DNA of 64,000 bases. Source: Aphrocallistes beatrix. Lineage: Eukaryota > Porifera > Hexactinellida > Sceptrulophora > Aphrocallistidae. The position numbers and the translations under genes were made by a program. Of the stretch, positions 52,484 to 63,475 are shown piece after piece. Numbering within the stretch: the stretch's first letter is position 1; the number at the start of each line of letters is the position of its first letter. Under the pieces are notes generated by a model. The model searched no databases. It was given only the letters and a program-made list of their open reading frames with translations, and was not told where the DNA came from. The DNA lies in contig OY725495.1 of assembly GCA_963281255.1 (NCBI GenBank), positions 4,402,001-4,466,000 of the forward strand, written 5' to 3'.

Positions 52484-52669
52484 CGAAAAGTCATATACAA
52501 ATGTGGAAAACACTCATTTTGTTCCTGCAAGTATCTTTCAGATTATTTCCTATGTATTTATGATCAGGGACGACGACAAAAATTAGATTGGTACCTGGCC
52601 CCTACCCCCACGAAACTCCTGATCAAATGCAATCAATAAAACGTATTTTTTGACTTAATGTAATGACAG

Positions 52670-53220
52670 TTTTTATAAAGCTTAGAAGAAGCATTTACGG
52701 ACATTAATAAATGCAAAAGAATATATTACTTGCGAAAAATATAATTTTCTAACAATATCACTGACAATACTTAGAATATTAAGGTCCAATAATATTTCTT
52801 GCAACATAATACTTATCAAAAATTATTGATTAGCATTGTTTACTAGTAAAGGATCGTTTACCTGTGGCGATTGTAAATCGTAATGGCAAATGCTGTACTT
52901 AATGAAATACAAAAATTTGTCGGTTTCACCCTAAATAACATCCCTTAATAAATAGTTTGGATGAAATTAGCCGGCTTTTGATTATCAGATTCATTCAACC
53001 TTCAAATAAGAGTCATTGGGACCTGTGGTATACAAAAGTGAGGAATAAAATAAGTTCCAGCATTAGTGATAGCCTCAGGCAGTAGTGAAGAAATTCTCCA
53101 ATTACAAAAACATTTCTTGAATCTGTGTCATCATAGAACTCCTCCTCTACACCTTGTGAGTATTATTATGCAAATTTTATACGTAAAGAGATAGAAAGAG
53201 TTATTCTGGAATAAAAGAAA
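52670..53220. repeat. Crystallin-block 5' flank, second copy
   Basis: Matches 45485-45655 (AGCTTAGAAGAAGC.TTTACGGACA) joined to 46440-46745 (TTCAACCTTCAAATAAGAGT). The 754-bp foldback present in the copy-2 block at 45661 is absent here, so this shows the empty site. No gene. Confidence 0.6.
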
Positions 53221-53274
53221 CTTGTATCCCACATGATTCAACCCACCACGTATAGTCGTATACACTATTAATTT

Positions 53275-53500
53275 GTCCCAGTAAACTATTTTCAACTTAT
53301 ACGATAAGCGAATGATTCAAAATACAGTAAAATGTCCCAGTTAGCTATAAACTTATAAGATTCGAGAAAGATTCCAAATACAATCAGATATGTCCCAGTA
53401 AGTTATTTCCAACTTATCCGATTTACGAATGATTCCAAATACAATCAAATATGCCCCAGTAAGCTATTTTCAACTTATACGATTAGCGAATGATTCAGAA
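53275..53500. repeat. 61-bp tandem repeat, about 4 units
   Basis: Same unit as 46788-47022 (GTCCCAGTAAGCTATTTTCA). It ends with GTACCATT.AAAATGTCAG, also as in the first array. Confidence 0.65.
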
Positions 53501-53992
53501 GTACCATTAAAAAATGTCAGTCGACAGACCGATAGTGCAGCTCCATTAAGTGACTTGTGGGACACGAAATGTTTATATTCTAATCGGAAAATATTCATCC
53601 TAGAGTTTGAAATTTGAATCTACATATGAAATATCATGTACTAACCATGGAGATCTACGTAGTTTGATCAATTTAGTTGCACAATATAGGTTTACAATTG
53701 CGTTGTAAACAAATTTCTTTATGTTAACCAATCAGATCTCAAGTTTAGAGAGAGATTATAACTTGTTTCAAGTATTGAGTTAGGGATAATCCATAATAAC
53801 CAATTTATTTAATTGTCACTGTAAAATTAAACACTACAATTTCATTGGTCGATACAAAGTAACAGCAATAATATTTCAACTCAAATATTGGTGAAAAATG
53901 AACGTTGATTCTCACACACAGTACTGAAATGGTTTCTTGGCCAAGAAACCATTCAACCACTGTTATCGAAAATCTTAAGCTCACTTCGAAGA

Positions 53993-54120
53993 GCATGCCT
54001 AATTTCCGGGACGGGACGGGTTAAGATACCTAATTTCCGGGAGGGTTCCCGTCCCGTCCCGGAAATTAGGTATCTAGATTTTCCGGGACGGTCCCGTCCC
54101 GTCCCGGAGATTAGGCATGC
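53993..54120. repeat. Foldback of GCCTAATTTCCGGGACGGGAC words
   Basis: Two direct words (near 53997, 54030) and two inverted words (near 54045, 54088) of CCTAATTTCCGGGACGGGAC; edges GCATGCCTAATTT and ATTAGGCATGC are inverted. A relative of 36389-36532. Confidence 0.65.
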
Positions 54121-54352
54121 CCACTCCGAGGCCTTCAGCTAGAATTCATGGACCCACTTTTGTCTCAGACTCTCTGGGCTGCAGCCCAGTTAGCCCATTG
54201 GATAATCTAGCCCTGGTGTCTGGTGGTAAATAGCCAACTTCTTCTAATCGAAGCTTACTCAATTTGTGTCACGAAATATTTGGTCGGAGTGTTTTTTTTA
54301 TCCCGGGCAAAAAATCAACTGAGTAGCCAGATACTATTATATTATAGGCAAG

Positions 54353-54593
54353 GGACACACCTAATTGACGGAATGGAACGAAACGGAACCATTCTGAGAA
54401 ATCTGAATACCTAATTTATGGAACTTGACGGAACGGTTCCGGAATTTGTAATGCCTATTTTACGGAATATCCCATTCTGGATATTTTAAATTCCTAGTTT
54501 ACGGAGTATTCCGTAAACTAGGAATTTAAAAGTTCTGTAAATTATGTATTCAGATTTCCCGGAATGGTTCCGTTCCGTAAATTAGGTATGTCC
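54353..54593. repeat. Foldback of ACCTAATTTACGGAAC words
   Basis: Edges GGACACACCTAATTGACGGA and TCCGTAAATTAGGTATGTCC are inverted. Inside, words such as TACCTAATTTATGGAAC and GGAACGGTTCCG recur in both orientations around the centre CCTAGTTTACGGAGTATTCC (about 54502). A diverged cousin of the CCGGGACGGGAC foldbacks. Confidence 0.6.
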
Positions 54594-54778
54594 ATTACTC
54601 ACTATTATCTCTCACGATTTTCCACATGTCATCACAAGATTTGGTTGGATTACATGTTGAGAGGTTACTTGTTTCAATGCCTCACTTCTCTAATGGATAC
54701 CTCAATTTTGAACAGGATTGTTACTGCTAAATAACTGACATTCCCATTTCATTCTAGCATTACTAGCTAGCACTCGCA

Positions 54779-57700
54779 ATGTTATACATCTACTTCCTAT
54801 CTCTCACGATATCGCTACTACAGTCGCTTCCTTACACACTCAGTACAGACAGGTTGCACACTTATAGCGGGAATCAGACTGTGTTCCCTGGAGAGAGTGC
54901 TCGGTTCAAATGTCAGTTCGATACTCCTAACGGCTTACAATCTCCTCAGTACTTCGAGTACAGAGATCCAGGGAGTGGATTTCTCAAGCTAGAAACTGGA
55001 AGGCCGGATTGGAATTTTACCTTTGTTTATACCGGAGAAACCCGCGTTGGTCCAGACATAGTGGATATACATCAGGTAGGTAGACATCAGAGAATTGCTC
55101 GATCCGCAAATTTCGTGTGGAATTATTATATACAAACTTGCCAACTGTCCCATTTTTGGCGGGATGTCCCGATTTTTTTACCTTCTATTGAGCTAATTTT
55201 CACGAGTGTCCCGCTTTTACATAAAAATTCCCGATTATGTCCCGCTTTTTTGTATTCTATGTATAGTACTTTTCTTTTGCGTCCCGCCATGTCCCGCGAA
55301 ATATAACGGTTTGTCCCGCTTTTATCATGGCTCAGGTTGGCATGTATGCATATATAATAATCAAATGTGTATAATTTCCAGGATCAAACGGAACGGTACC
55401 ATTCAGAATATCTCAGTGGCTAAATTATGGAATTAAGTGTACTGTTCCTGAAATCTAAATGCCTAATGTCCAGAATATCTAATTTTCGGAATATTCTGGA
55501 CTTCCATTTAAGTTTCACAACTTTGTTCTGGGAATTAATAATTTTATTATTCCATTTGGGTATTCCGTTTGGTTCCAGAAATTAGACACAACCTCTAAAT
55601 CTAAGTAGATTTGTTTGAGGTATCCCGCCCGAAATAAACCCCTTTCACTTCACCAACCAAGCTTTTCATAGTTATTGTTGTTATAACTAATCAAGACAAA
55701 TACCTTTCTCCCTAAGTATACTTCAAAATGAATATAACACAGTGGAGTCTCCCAAAACGGACACTCCGAAAAGCGGACAACTCCTCTACAACGGATAAAC
55801 CTCGTGGAACGGAATGAGTTTGCCATATCCGTATGTAATAGTTAAGCACTCTCTGAGAAGCGAACTCTCTACAACGGACAAAACCATGCCCTCAATATGT
55901 CCGTTATTCAGAGACTCCACTGTATTTAGGAATTTCAGCCAAACCTGGACATTTTCATTTTTCACATTCACATTCAAAATTTTGGACATTACCCGAATTA
56001 CTGAAATAAAAATGAACTGTCCAAGGCAAAAAAGTCTTATACAGTCAGGATCGCTTAATATGAACATTCGTTTATTATGAACTAACCTCCTGACCGGAAT
56101 AGCTCTCACACATAGAAGTTAATACAATATATTTTCGGTTAGTAGGGTTCTCCGCTTAATCGGGGCAAAATGTCTTCTGACCGATGTGATCCTATTAAGC
56201 GGAGTCGACTGTATACAGTCAGGGTCGCTTATTATGAACATTCGTTTATTATGAACTAACCTCCCCCTGGTCCCAATTACATTTTTAGATAGGATTTGTA
56301 TTGAATCAAGTTCGCTTAATATGAAGTATCTCTACAATGAACATATTTTTTGGTCCCCTGGTGGTTCACAATAAGCGACCCTGACTGTAGTTCCTAATGA
56401 TGGCACTAAAATATTATCAATCACCCACAACCCATTGAGTTGATCCTGTAATATTCCATCTCCCTATTAGGTATCTCTTTCAAACCATGGATTGGCAATC
56501 AGCTGTACTTTTAAGAATGTTACTTCCACAGCATTTCTCTTCGTCTATCAGCCTCCAATCCTCTCACTATCTGGAGGATACTACTATGAGATTGTGGAGT
56601 TCCGTTCTCTGTTCATTATATTCGACACTCAAGGCTATCCAGATCCTGAATATGCTCAGAACTATTCATGGTGAGTGTCTTTTTAGAGGAGTTCCTATTG
56701 GGCAGCGTTCTCAACCTTTTTTGACTGTGGACCCCCCTCTAGTAATTTCCCTATATTCTGTGGACTCCCTCCTATTAACCCAGTGGTTCCCAAACTGCGG
56801 TGCATGAACCCCCTAGGGGTTCACGGGTCCTTAGTCGGGGGTGCACGGGACAAGGATTCATCCTTATTATTAGTCGTCATTATTGCAATGACAAGTCGGA
56901 TCAATAGAGTTTTTCAGACTTAGGTGGGTCCTGGGGTGCACAAAATAATTTTTTTTTTGTGTCAGGGGGTGCACGAGGTAAAAGAGGTTGGGAACCACTG
57001 CATCAACCGTAATACAAAATTTCGAATCCTGTGGACCCCCTGATATCTTCTGTTGACCACTAAGGGGTCTATAGACCCCAGGTTGGGAACCACTGCTATA
57101 GGGAATGTCATTATGGCAATGAATTGTGTACCACAATGTAGAAGTGCACCATTAAACTTTTCTCAAAATTGCATTTCTTTCTAGACTGTATACTGTATAT
57201 ACCCCTAATAGTAGTGGGGTGATTTTCTATTTTTTTGTACGTACTACCCGAGTTCTACTGTAGTATATTGATACGATTTCTACTCAAGGTATCATAATGG
57301 AGAAATACTAACAAGTTCTCCTTCCCTCCAACTCACCGCTTCCTCTATCCACCTGACCAACTCTCTACGCTCCAACCATGGTTCCTACGCACTTAACACC
57401 TCCACTATAGCTGGTAACACCTCAGCGATATTATTTGTTAACGTGACTTATCCACCGGAAATCAGTGGGGATAGAGAGTTTAGAGAAAATGTTGTGGAAG
57501 GCTTTTCAAAGACTTTAGTTTGTGGAGGAGATATTCTAGCCAATCCGAATCCTACTTTCTCGTGGACAAAAGTAAGTTATAAATAGATTATGTGAATAAT
57601 ACGTAAAATTTGCTAAAAACTATTAGCACAACGATGGACAATAGTGAACTTTTTATTTTACTAACTTCATAGAAAACTAAGATTTACTAGAAATGTCATT

Positions 57701-59366
57701 AACGATTCGTAGGTCCCAACACTTCTCATGTTTATTTGAACTAAGGATGTTGTGTAATAAAGTTATACAATGCTAGTCATCAAAAGAAATAATACATGTT
57801 CTCCTTCTAATTCTAGATTAATTCGTTTGCAGTTACGAATTGATTAAACAAGTCATTTCTCTTTCATAAACTGACGAATGAATACTTAGTGAGGTGTCTA
57901 GCTCTTTGTATACTCCTGTTATAGTTGTAGTAGGTATGATGAAGAGATTCTATCTTCAAAATTTTTTATCTTCTGTGTTTTCTGTATTTATTTCTTATGA
58001 ATTACAGTCGACTCCACTTAATAGGGTCACTGTTTAATCGGGCCACTTTTGGCAGGACCGGAATAGTTCTCAACACATAGAAGCTAATACCAAATATTTT
58101 CGGTTAATAGGGTCCTCTGCTTAATCGGAGCGAAATGTCCTCTGACCGATGTGACCCTATTAAGCGGAGTCGACCAATATTTTGAACTGAACTAATGAGT
58201 TCCTGAATCATTGCTCATTTAGATAGAATCAGATAACAGCACTTCTACTCTCTCCTCTCATTCTAACTCCCTCACTCTCTACAGCGTTACGCGTAGTGAC
58301 AGTGGAATGTACGTCTGTGATGTATCCAACCACTTAGGTTCTCTATCCGTGTCTGTGTCTCTCACTGTGTTCTACCCATCTTCTGCTCCTGAATGGAGTG
58401 ACGTCACTGCAGGAGCTACTGATATGTTTCTTCAGTGGACAGCTCCTGTTGATACACAGAATCTAAACGTGGATTTGTATGAGATTACTGTCATTCAGAC
58501 TGAGAGTGAGTTATAACAATAAAGTCACTTATTATTAACTAACCTTCTGGTCCCAATTTCATATTCACAAATTCCATTAGGATTTATATGAGTTAAGTTA
58601 GCTTAATATGGGGTCTATCTATCTATTATGGACAATTTTTTGATTCCCTGGTGATTCATAATAACCGCCCCTAACTCAGAGTTGCACGCGAGCCGAAATT
58701 TGTAACCGCAGCCCGGGCCGCGGGCCGCAACTAAATTATTCGGTTTGCAAGAAGCCCGCATAAATATTTTTGGCCCGATTTGTAAGGTACTAACTATAGA
58801 GAGACACTTAGGGAATCCTTTTATGGGAGTGAGTTTCTGCAAATACAAATAAGTGGAAACTAACAAAGTTCCATTTACGTAAATATTCCTTAATTGGTAC
58901 CTCGTGACAGTTAAAAACATCGTCTCGGTTGTCATCGCGGGGAGTTCTGCCAAGATTTCTGGCCCACGGGCTCGCAAACTATTATATTTGACCCGCATAG
59001 CCCGCGGGCCGATAAGAAAAGTCGGTCCGCGTGCAACTCCTAACTACATTACTCTTCTATTTCTCCTCTATTAAAGCACAAAGTGTCTGAAAGCCACAAA
59101 GCTTACGTTTATTGATTTAGAAATGGTGGATTTATATTTCATTTTATTCATAGGTTACACTACTTTAGTGCGAACTAACGTTTCTGGAGATATTTTACGA
59201 ATATATTTCTCACATCAAACTGGTTTAAAAGTGAGTTTCTAACTTTAATCATCTCTCTTTATCTAAATATCTACTCAGCAACTCGAAGATTTGAATCATT
59301 TCTTGATCTTCACAGAGTTATTATTATTATTATTATTGTTTGTTTCCAAAACAGTGCCTCATAAAC

Positions 59367-59413
<47 letters not shown>

Positions 59414-60469
59414 CATTATATTATATTTTCCAATCCATACTAAGTGGTATATTGTTTATATACATTTTAAAATACGTTCACTATTTAGATATATCCAGAC
59501 ACTAAATACTCTCTCCAAATCCTCGCTTTCACTTTCAACTCTACGATTCGAGGAGAACAGAGCAGTCCCTACTCAATAAGAACGCTTGTTTCAACTCCAA
59601 TCTTAGACTCAATCTCTGCTAGAATCATAGACACATACATCCTCATCCAATGGGAATTATTTTCATCTGGAAAATATAATAAATCCGTAGATAACTACCT
59701 AGTAACCATTTCAAGAGAAAATATTTCCTTATTCACTATTCGGACTCGATCGAGCAATGTTAAATTCTACAAATTCGAATCTCATTCTATTTATACGGTT
59801 GGTGTGTCTGGTGTCAGAAACGGAAGTAGAGGAGAACCAATCAGAACAGAGCTAGAAACAAACTCAAACGGACCTCCTCCTATACTAAGATCAATCAGCA
59901 CCAAATCAGTGCACATGAACACTGTCAATGTTAATATGAACTTCTCTGAAGTTTCCATTCCTTATGGATCCTTCCAAACTATAATATCGTGTCTGAATCC
60001 ACACTTTTCCGTACTTAACACACATCGATATTTCAGAGGAGGCATTCTTACCCTCTCTCTACAAATCCCATCTCAGTACAGAGATTTTAACTGTACCTTG
60101 TTACTCACGAACAAGTTTGGGAATAGAACATATTATTTCGCTTTTTCACACCTTGAGAATGTTACCCACTCATCGCCCACTATCTCTACGTTCCCATCGA
60201 AACCAACTTCCTCCTTCAACATACCTCTAATAATCTGTATTACAATATTAATCGTGTTAGTGTTCATAGCTTTCATTATTGCTTGTGTTGTGTTTGCTAT
60301 TTGCTTCTTTTATAAGAAATCCACTGTCTACAAAACCTCATTTTCGTATGAGAAGAAGATGAACTCACCGGACCATTACATCCCCAAAGATTCCTTTGAT
60401 AATGCATCGATTGAGAGTGGAGAAGAAAAGGTGGAAATTTGTGAAACTAAAATGGAGTACAATGTCTGA
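54779..60469 (+). CDS. Ig/FN3 single-pass membrane protein (six exons)
   Basis: Exons 54779-55075, 56471-56670, 57289-57571, 58223-58505, 59154-59230 and 59489-60469 join in frame through GT-AG introns to 706 residues. Signal peptide (YIYFLSLTISLLQSLPYT), three Ig-like domains (1: ESARFKCQFDT; 2: LAISCTF; 3: KTLVCGGD...SDSGMYVCDVSN), then two FN3-like domains (APEWSDVTAGATDMFLQWTA; IIDTYILIQWELF), one transmembrane helix (about 625-654) and a 52-residue tail with tyrosines (KKSTVYKTSFSYEKK, DHYIPKDSF, KMEYNV) but no kinase. It has many N-glycosylation sites. Likely a cell-adhesion or recognition receptor at the plasma membrane; ligand and orthologue unknown. The introns are packed with small transposons. 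Confidence 0.8.
55140..55342. mobile_element. MITE with GTCCCGCTTTT words, intron 1
   Basis: Ends TGCCAACTGTCCC and GGCTCAGGTTGGCA are inverted. Five or more GTCCCGCTTTT/GTCCCGAT words lie inside. TTGGCA-type ends suggest hAT, but no 8-bp duplication is clear. Confidence 0.45.
55382..55590. repeat. Decayed foldback with CAGAATATCT words, intron 1
   Basis: GGAACGGTACCATTCAGAAT at the left; GGAATATTCTGG and CCGTTTGGTTCC at the right. Shares CCAGAATATCTCAGT-type words with 38650-38700 and the general plan of 54353-54593. Confidence 0.4.
55740..55922. mobile_element. pogo-like MITE (CAGTGGAGTCTC), intron 1
   Basis: Ends CAGTGGAGTCTC and GAGACTCCACTG are perfect inverses, TA on the right. Inner words ACTCTC and ACAACGGA recur. 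183 bp. Confidence 0.6.
56042..56211. mobile_element. Chimeric pogo-like MITE, intron 1
   Basis: Left end CAGTCAGGATCGCTTAATAT belongs to the family of the next element; right end (reverse complement CAGTCGACTCCGCTTAATAG) belongs to the family of 11367 and 58005. TA follows, then the next element begins at once. Confidence 0.55.
56216..56387. mobile_element. pogo-like MITE (CAGTCAGGGTCGCTTAT), intron 1
   Basis: CAGTCAGGGTCGCTTATTAT to ATAAGCGACCCTGACTG, TA at both edges, 172 bp. Single or broken ends of this family occur at 26785 and 58514-58676. Confidence 0.65.
56703..57095. mobile_element. hAT MITE interrupted by a second hAT MITE, intron 2
   Basis: Outer ends CAGCGTTCTCAACC and GGTTGGGAACCACTG. 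Flanking 8-mers CTATTGGG and CTATAGGG match at 7 of 8, a hAT-type target duplication. The uninterrupted sister is at 63824-63987. The inner element is 56781-57000. Confidence 0.75.
56781..57000. mobile_element. Inner hAT MITE (CAGTGGTTCCCAAAC)
   Basis: Ends CAGTGGTTCCCAAACTGCGG and GAGGTTGGGAACCACTG. Flanks TATTAACC and CATCAACC match at 6 of 8. The outer sequence continues on both sides as in the sister copy. Confidence 0.7.
58005..58175. mobile_element. pogo-like MITE (CAGTCGACTCC), intron 3
   Basis: CAGTCGACTCCACTTAATAG to TTAAGCGGAGTCGA, 171 bp; TA on the left. The clearest copy of the family also seen at 11367. Confidence 0.6.
58514..59041. mobile_element. hAT-like MITE inside a pogo-like remnant, intron 4
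   Basis: 58514-58676 is a worn copy of the CAGTCAGGGTCGCTTAT family. 58677 to about 59033 is inserted in it: CAGAGTTGCACGCG at the left, CGCGTGCAAC at the right, with CCCGGGCCGCGGGCC-type GC-rich words. Flanks CCCTAACT and TCCTAACT match at 7 of 8, again a hAT signature. Confidence 0.55.
59370..59411. repeat. (TA)n microsatellite, intron 5
   Basis: About 21 TA units, preceded at 59318-59337 by a short TTA repeat. Confidence 0.9.
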
Positions 60470-61179
60470 CTGCTAAATTTAGAAATCAACTTAGTCACTT
60501 ATTTCGCATGTTTTATAGTTCCATTTTTAGATTTTTGTTGATGTGAGAAGCATTCTATCACTTATCTCTTATTTATAATTAATAATTTATTAAATCATTG
60601 AGATATTTAATTCAGTGACTCTCCTACCTCTGCTAACTCTAAGCACTAAATTCTGATTGGGATTAGAGTTGTTGACTACGTTGCTAGGGTGAGGTTTAGG
60701 AATGCTCTCTAATACGTTGAAATTAATGGATGAATTTAAAGGTTCGACACTGGTGATAGAGAATTGGTGGGATTTTGTTCATGTAACAGCTTCTGAAGTT
60801 TTTCTGTCCACTTCCGAGATCTCCCATATAACTTGGTGCGTCTAGATGTATTTTTCAGTATTAAAATTATAATTTTGCTTGATACACATACAAAGTGAGA
60901 AACGTCTTCCACAATGGCCCATAAAGAGAACGAGGATTTACTCTACCCCAGTCTTCCACCTATACTATTTTAATCAACTTGTATGTTTTTAAATTAAAAT
61001 CTGTCATAGGAGGAATTCGATATATTAAATCCTAAAATAGAGATTTAAACTCTTTTATTCAAATTATGCCAATTTTTGATTGAGTATGACCTTAACTGAA
61101 ATTCACTTTTATTGGATACTTTTTCACAAATATTTTTATTCACACATTGACGATGAGTCAAGAAACACAAATGCTTAAT
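60470..61179. other. Intergenic between convergent genes
   Basis: 3' flanks of the Ig/FN3 and NHL genes. No gene or repeat recognised. Confidence 0.35.
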
Positions 61180-62424
61180 TCAACAAAATATTTGTAGACC
61201 AAAATTCTCATTATTAGACACGACCACTAGCTTAAGATCTTTCGTCAAAGCTATTCCTTTAGGATACTGAAACATTCCTTTTTCATGACCTTGTTCTCCT
61301 ATCTTGTGCAGGAGTGCTCCTTCAGCAGAAAATACTTTAATGCAGTGATCTCTGTAATCACTGATTATTATATTCTTGTCTGCATCTAGACAGAAGTGAT
61401 AAGCCAGACTAACACTCTGATTTATGCCTCGTGCTATGAAAGAACGCATCTTCTCTCCGTTGTGAGAGAAGACATGGATACAGTGGTTGTCTTCATCACT
61501 AAGCACATACACTTCATCTTCTGTTAGCTTGATGTCACGTGGAATGCTTAATGATTGGTGCGATATTTTGCGCAGGAAAAGGAGAGAACTATCCAGGATT
61601 TGTATCCGATGATTCAACCAATCAGCTACGTACACATCTCCTTTCCTGGAAATGCATATTTGTCTTGGGTTATTAAACTTTCCATCTTCAGATCCCTGAC
61701 CTCCTACACTCTTGACTAGACTGATGTTAGTTCCTTGTTTGAATTGGAACACTATATGATTGGCACTATCTGACACATACACGTAGTTTCCATGTATCGC
61801 AATGCCGTATGGAACATTCATGTATTCCTGTCCGAAGCTATTTAGGATCTCTCCAGACTCAGAATAGATGGAGACTCTTCCACTGTTTGCTATGACTCCT
61901 GTTCCTTGTGCTACGTAAATGTTGCCTGTGTTCTGGTCGATAGCTATAACATGAGGATGTGAGATCTCTCCATCTCCCATTCCTTTCTTCCCCACAGCTA
62001 CCGTTACTTTCATATCCTGGTAGCGAGGGACTACTAGTAGTTCTTCTTCGATAATTTCTCCCAGACCTAGGATCAGTTGTTCCACGTGTCCCGAGTCTCT
62101 CTGAAACTTCAGACGTGTCTCTGGTTGATGGAGTCGCACCTCTGCTAGTTTGTCTTCTAACTCTTTCAAGATTCTTTCTTGAGTTTCTTTGAGGAAGTTC
62201 TCTTTCAGGTTTCGTTCTGTGTCTACTTTCAACGCTAGTAGCTGTTGCTCGCTCTGTTCATTTCTCTTCAGTTTCTCTCTCTTTTCTTCTTTCTTCTCAT
62301 TCGCTTCAGCGATGAGTGCTCTTCTTCTGTAGTTAACACAGGCAACTATTCTATCGAAGAATTGGTTTATTTCTTCTTCGATGGAGTTTATAGGCTGTGC
62401 TGGTTCTGGGAATTGTGTAGCCAT
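61180..62424 (-). CDS. Coiled-coil/NHL-repeat protein, TRIM-like without RING
   Basis: 414 residues from the ATG at 62424 (MATQFPEP). The frame extends 13 codons further upstream but only to a TTG. About residues 25-115 form a charged coiled coil (KKEEKREKLKRNEQSEQQ). From about 140 to the end come six NHL-type beta-propeller repeats (HPHVIAIDQNTGNIYVAQ, VPYGIAIHGNYVYVSDSANH, NPRQICISRKGDVYVADWLN, YPKGIALTKDLKLVVVSNNE). This is the C-terminal plan of TRIM-NHL proteins (TRIM2/3/71, Brat), which bind protein or RNA through the propeller, but RING and B-boxes are absent, so ligase activity is not expected. Intronless. Function unknown. Confidence 0.85.
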   Translation of the reverse strand: MATQFPEPAQPINSIEEEINQFFDRIVACVNYRRRALIAEANEKKEEKREKLKRNEQSEQQLLALKVDTERNLKENFLKETQERILKELEDKLAEVRLHQPETRLKFQRDSGHVEQLILGLGEIIEEELLVVPRYQDMKVTVAVGKKGMGDGEISHPHVIAIDQNTGNIYVAQGTGVIANSGRVSIYSESGEILNSFGQEYMNVPYGIAIHGNYVYVSDSANHIVFQFKQGTNISLVKSVGGQGSEDGKFNNPRQICISRKGDVYVADWLNHRIQILDSSLLFLRKISHQSLSIPRDIKLTEDEVYVLSDEDNHCIHVFSHNGEKMRSFIARGINQSVSLAYHFCLDADKNIIISDYRDHCIKVFSAEGALLHKIGEQGHEKGMFQYPKGIALTKDLKLVVVSNNENFGLQIFC

Positions 62425-62518
62425 TATGGTTACTGTTAGGAATAGATTTATGAATTGTTTCAAAAATGAAAAGTTCAGAAAAGGTTTCTAGTATTGAAAT
62501 ATTTGCTTAGTAATAAAG

Positions 62519-62526
62519 CTTTTATA
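62519..62526 (-). promoter_or_regulatory. TATA box of the NHL gene
   Basis: TATAAAAG on the minus strand, about 95 bp before the ATG at 62424. Initiation about 30 bp downstream gives a 5' UTR of roughly 65 nt, which supports that ATG. Confidence 0.5.
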
Positions 62527-62529
62527 CTT

Positions 62530-63475
62530 GTTATAACAATAATTTAGTATTGTAGACTCAGACGATCAAGTGTGTAGATAAAGTACAGAGTTGTAATACA
62601 TAAGATGTAATCAGTTCTTACACTTGTACCACATGTATCACTGCATTATGTGAACTTGACCAATTCTGTCAAGTATTCTGATCAGATGATTTGGTTTATG
62701 CTGACTAGAAATAGGTTGAGTTTAGCTAGAAAGGTTGAGTCACATTCTGCTAACGCAAACAAAATACTGAAATATTGTCTAATTGGATTTAAAGTTCAGA
62801 GATCTTCCCGAGAGTAGAATTTGTGGAAATGCGTCAGTAGCTCCACTGCTTATGTAGACGTTAGTTCTCCTAAGAGATCAGAATTCCTTTTACTCTATGG
62901 ACATTAGAGGAAGAAAGTTGTTTTGTTTGTGGAATGAATAAGATGTGTCGTTTAGAGTTGTTTCTTGGGCTAATTATAGAACAAAGTAGAATCTTGGGTT
63001 TTGCTGAATATTTTAAAAACGAACCAGTAGGAACTTTTAACTCACTTCGAAAAAGAATTTTTGTCTCTTCTCATTTTTGATCATTTGTCTTATTTCACAG
63101 TTTTGATAATTATTCCATTCTTTTAACGATAACAATGAAAAAGGCTGAATTCTGTTAATTGGTTAACCGCCGTCAATGTCGGTTAACAGTTAAGGAAATT
63201 TTAGATCGGTCAACCTGTATTTTCTAAATATTTTCACTGATTTCATTGTTTTTCGAAGGAGATTCAATAATGTTACATCCAAACATTTATAAATGTAATA
63301 GATTACCTATTTTCTTACCACATAGTATATTTCGAGACCACTGAAAATTATCAATTTTTTTTTCAGGCTGATGCTTATTCCAGCAATCCATATTTCAACC
63401 AATTAACATTGACATCGGTTAACCAACCAATCCTGATCCGTATTCATTCCCAATTCTAGTAGTTACTTAGCTGGA
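62530..63475. other. Intergenic with an inverted repeat
   Basis: Divergent promoter region of the NHL and TOM6-like genes. 63155-63200 (TTGGTTAACCG..GTCAATGTC) is inverted at 63398-63428 (GACATCGGTTAACCAACC), suggesting a 270-bp MITE just before the TOM6-like start. Otherwise nothing recognised. Confidence 0.35.

Larger units (their letters stand above)
53620..54778. other. Intergenic with foldback elements
   Basis: No gene. 53928-53953 is a perfect 26-bp palindrome (AATGGTTTCTTGG and its complement). Foldbacks at 53993-54120 and 54353-54593 are listed separately. Confidence 0.4.
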
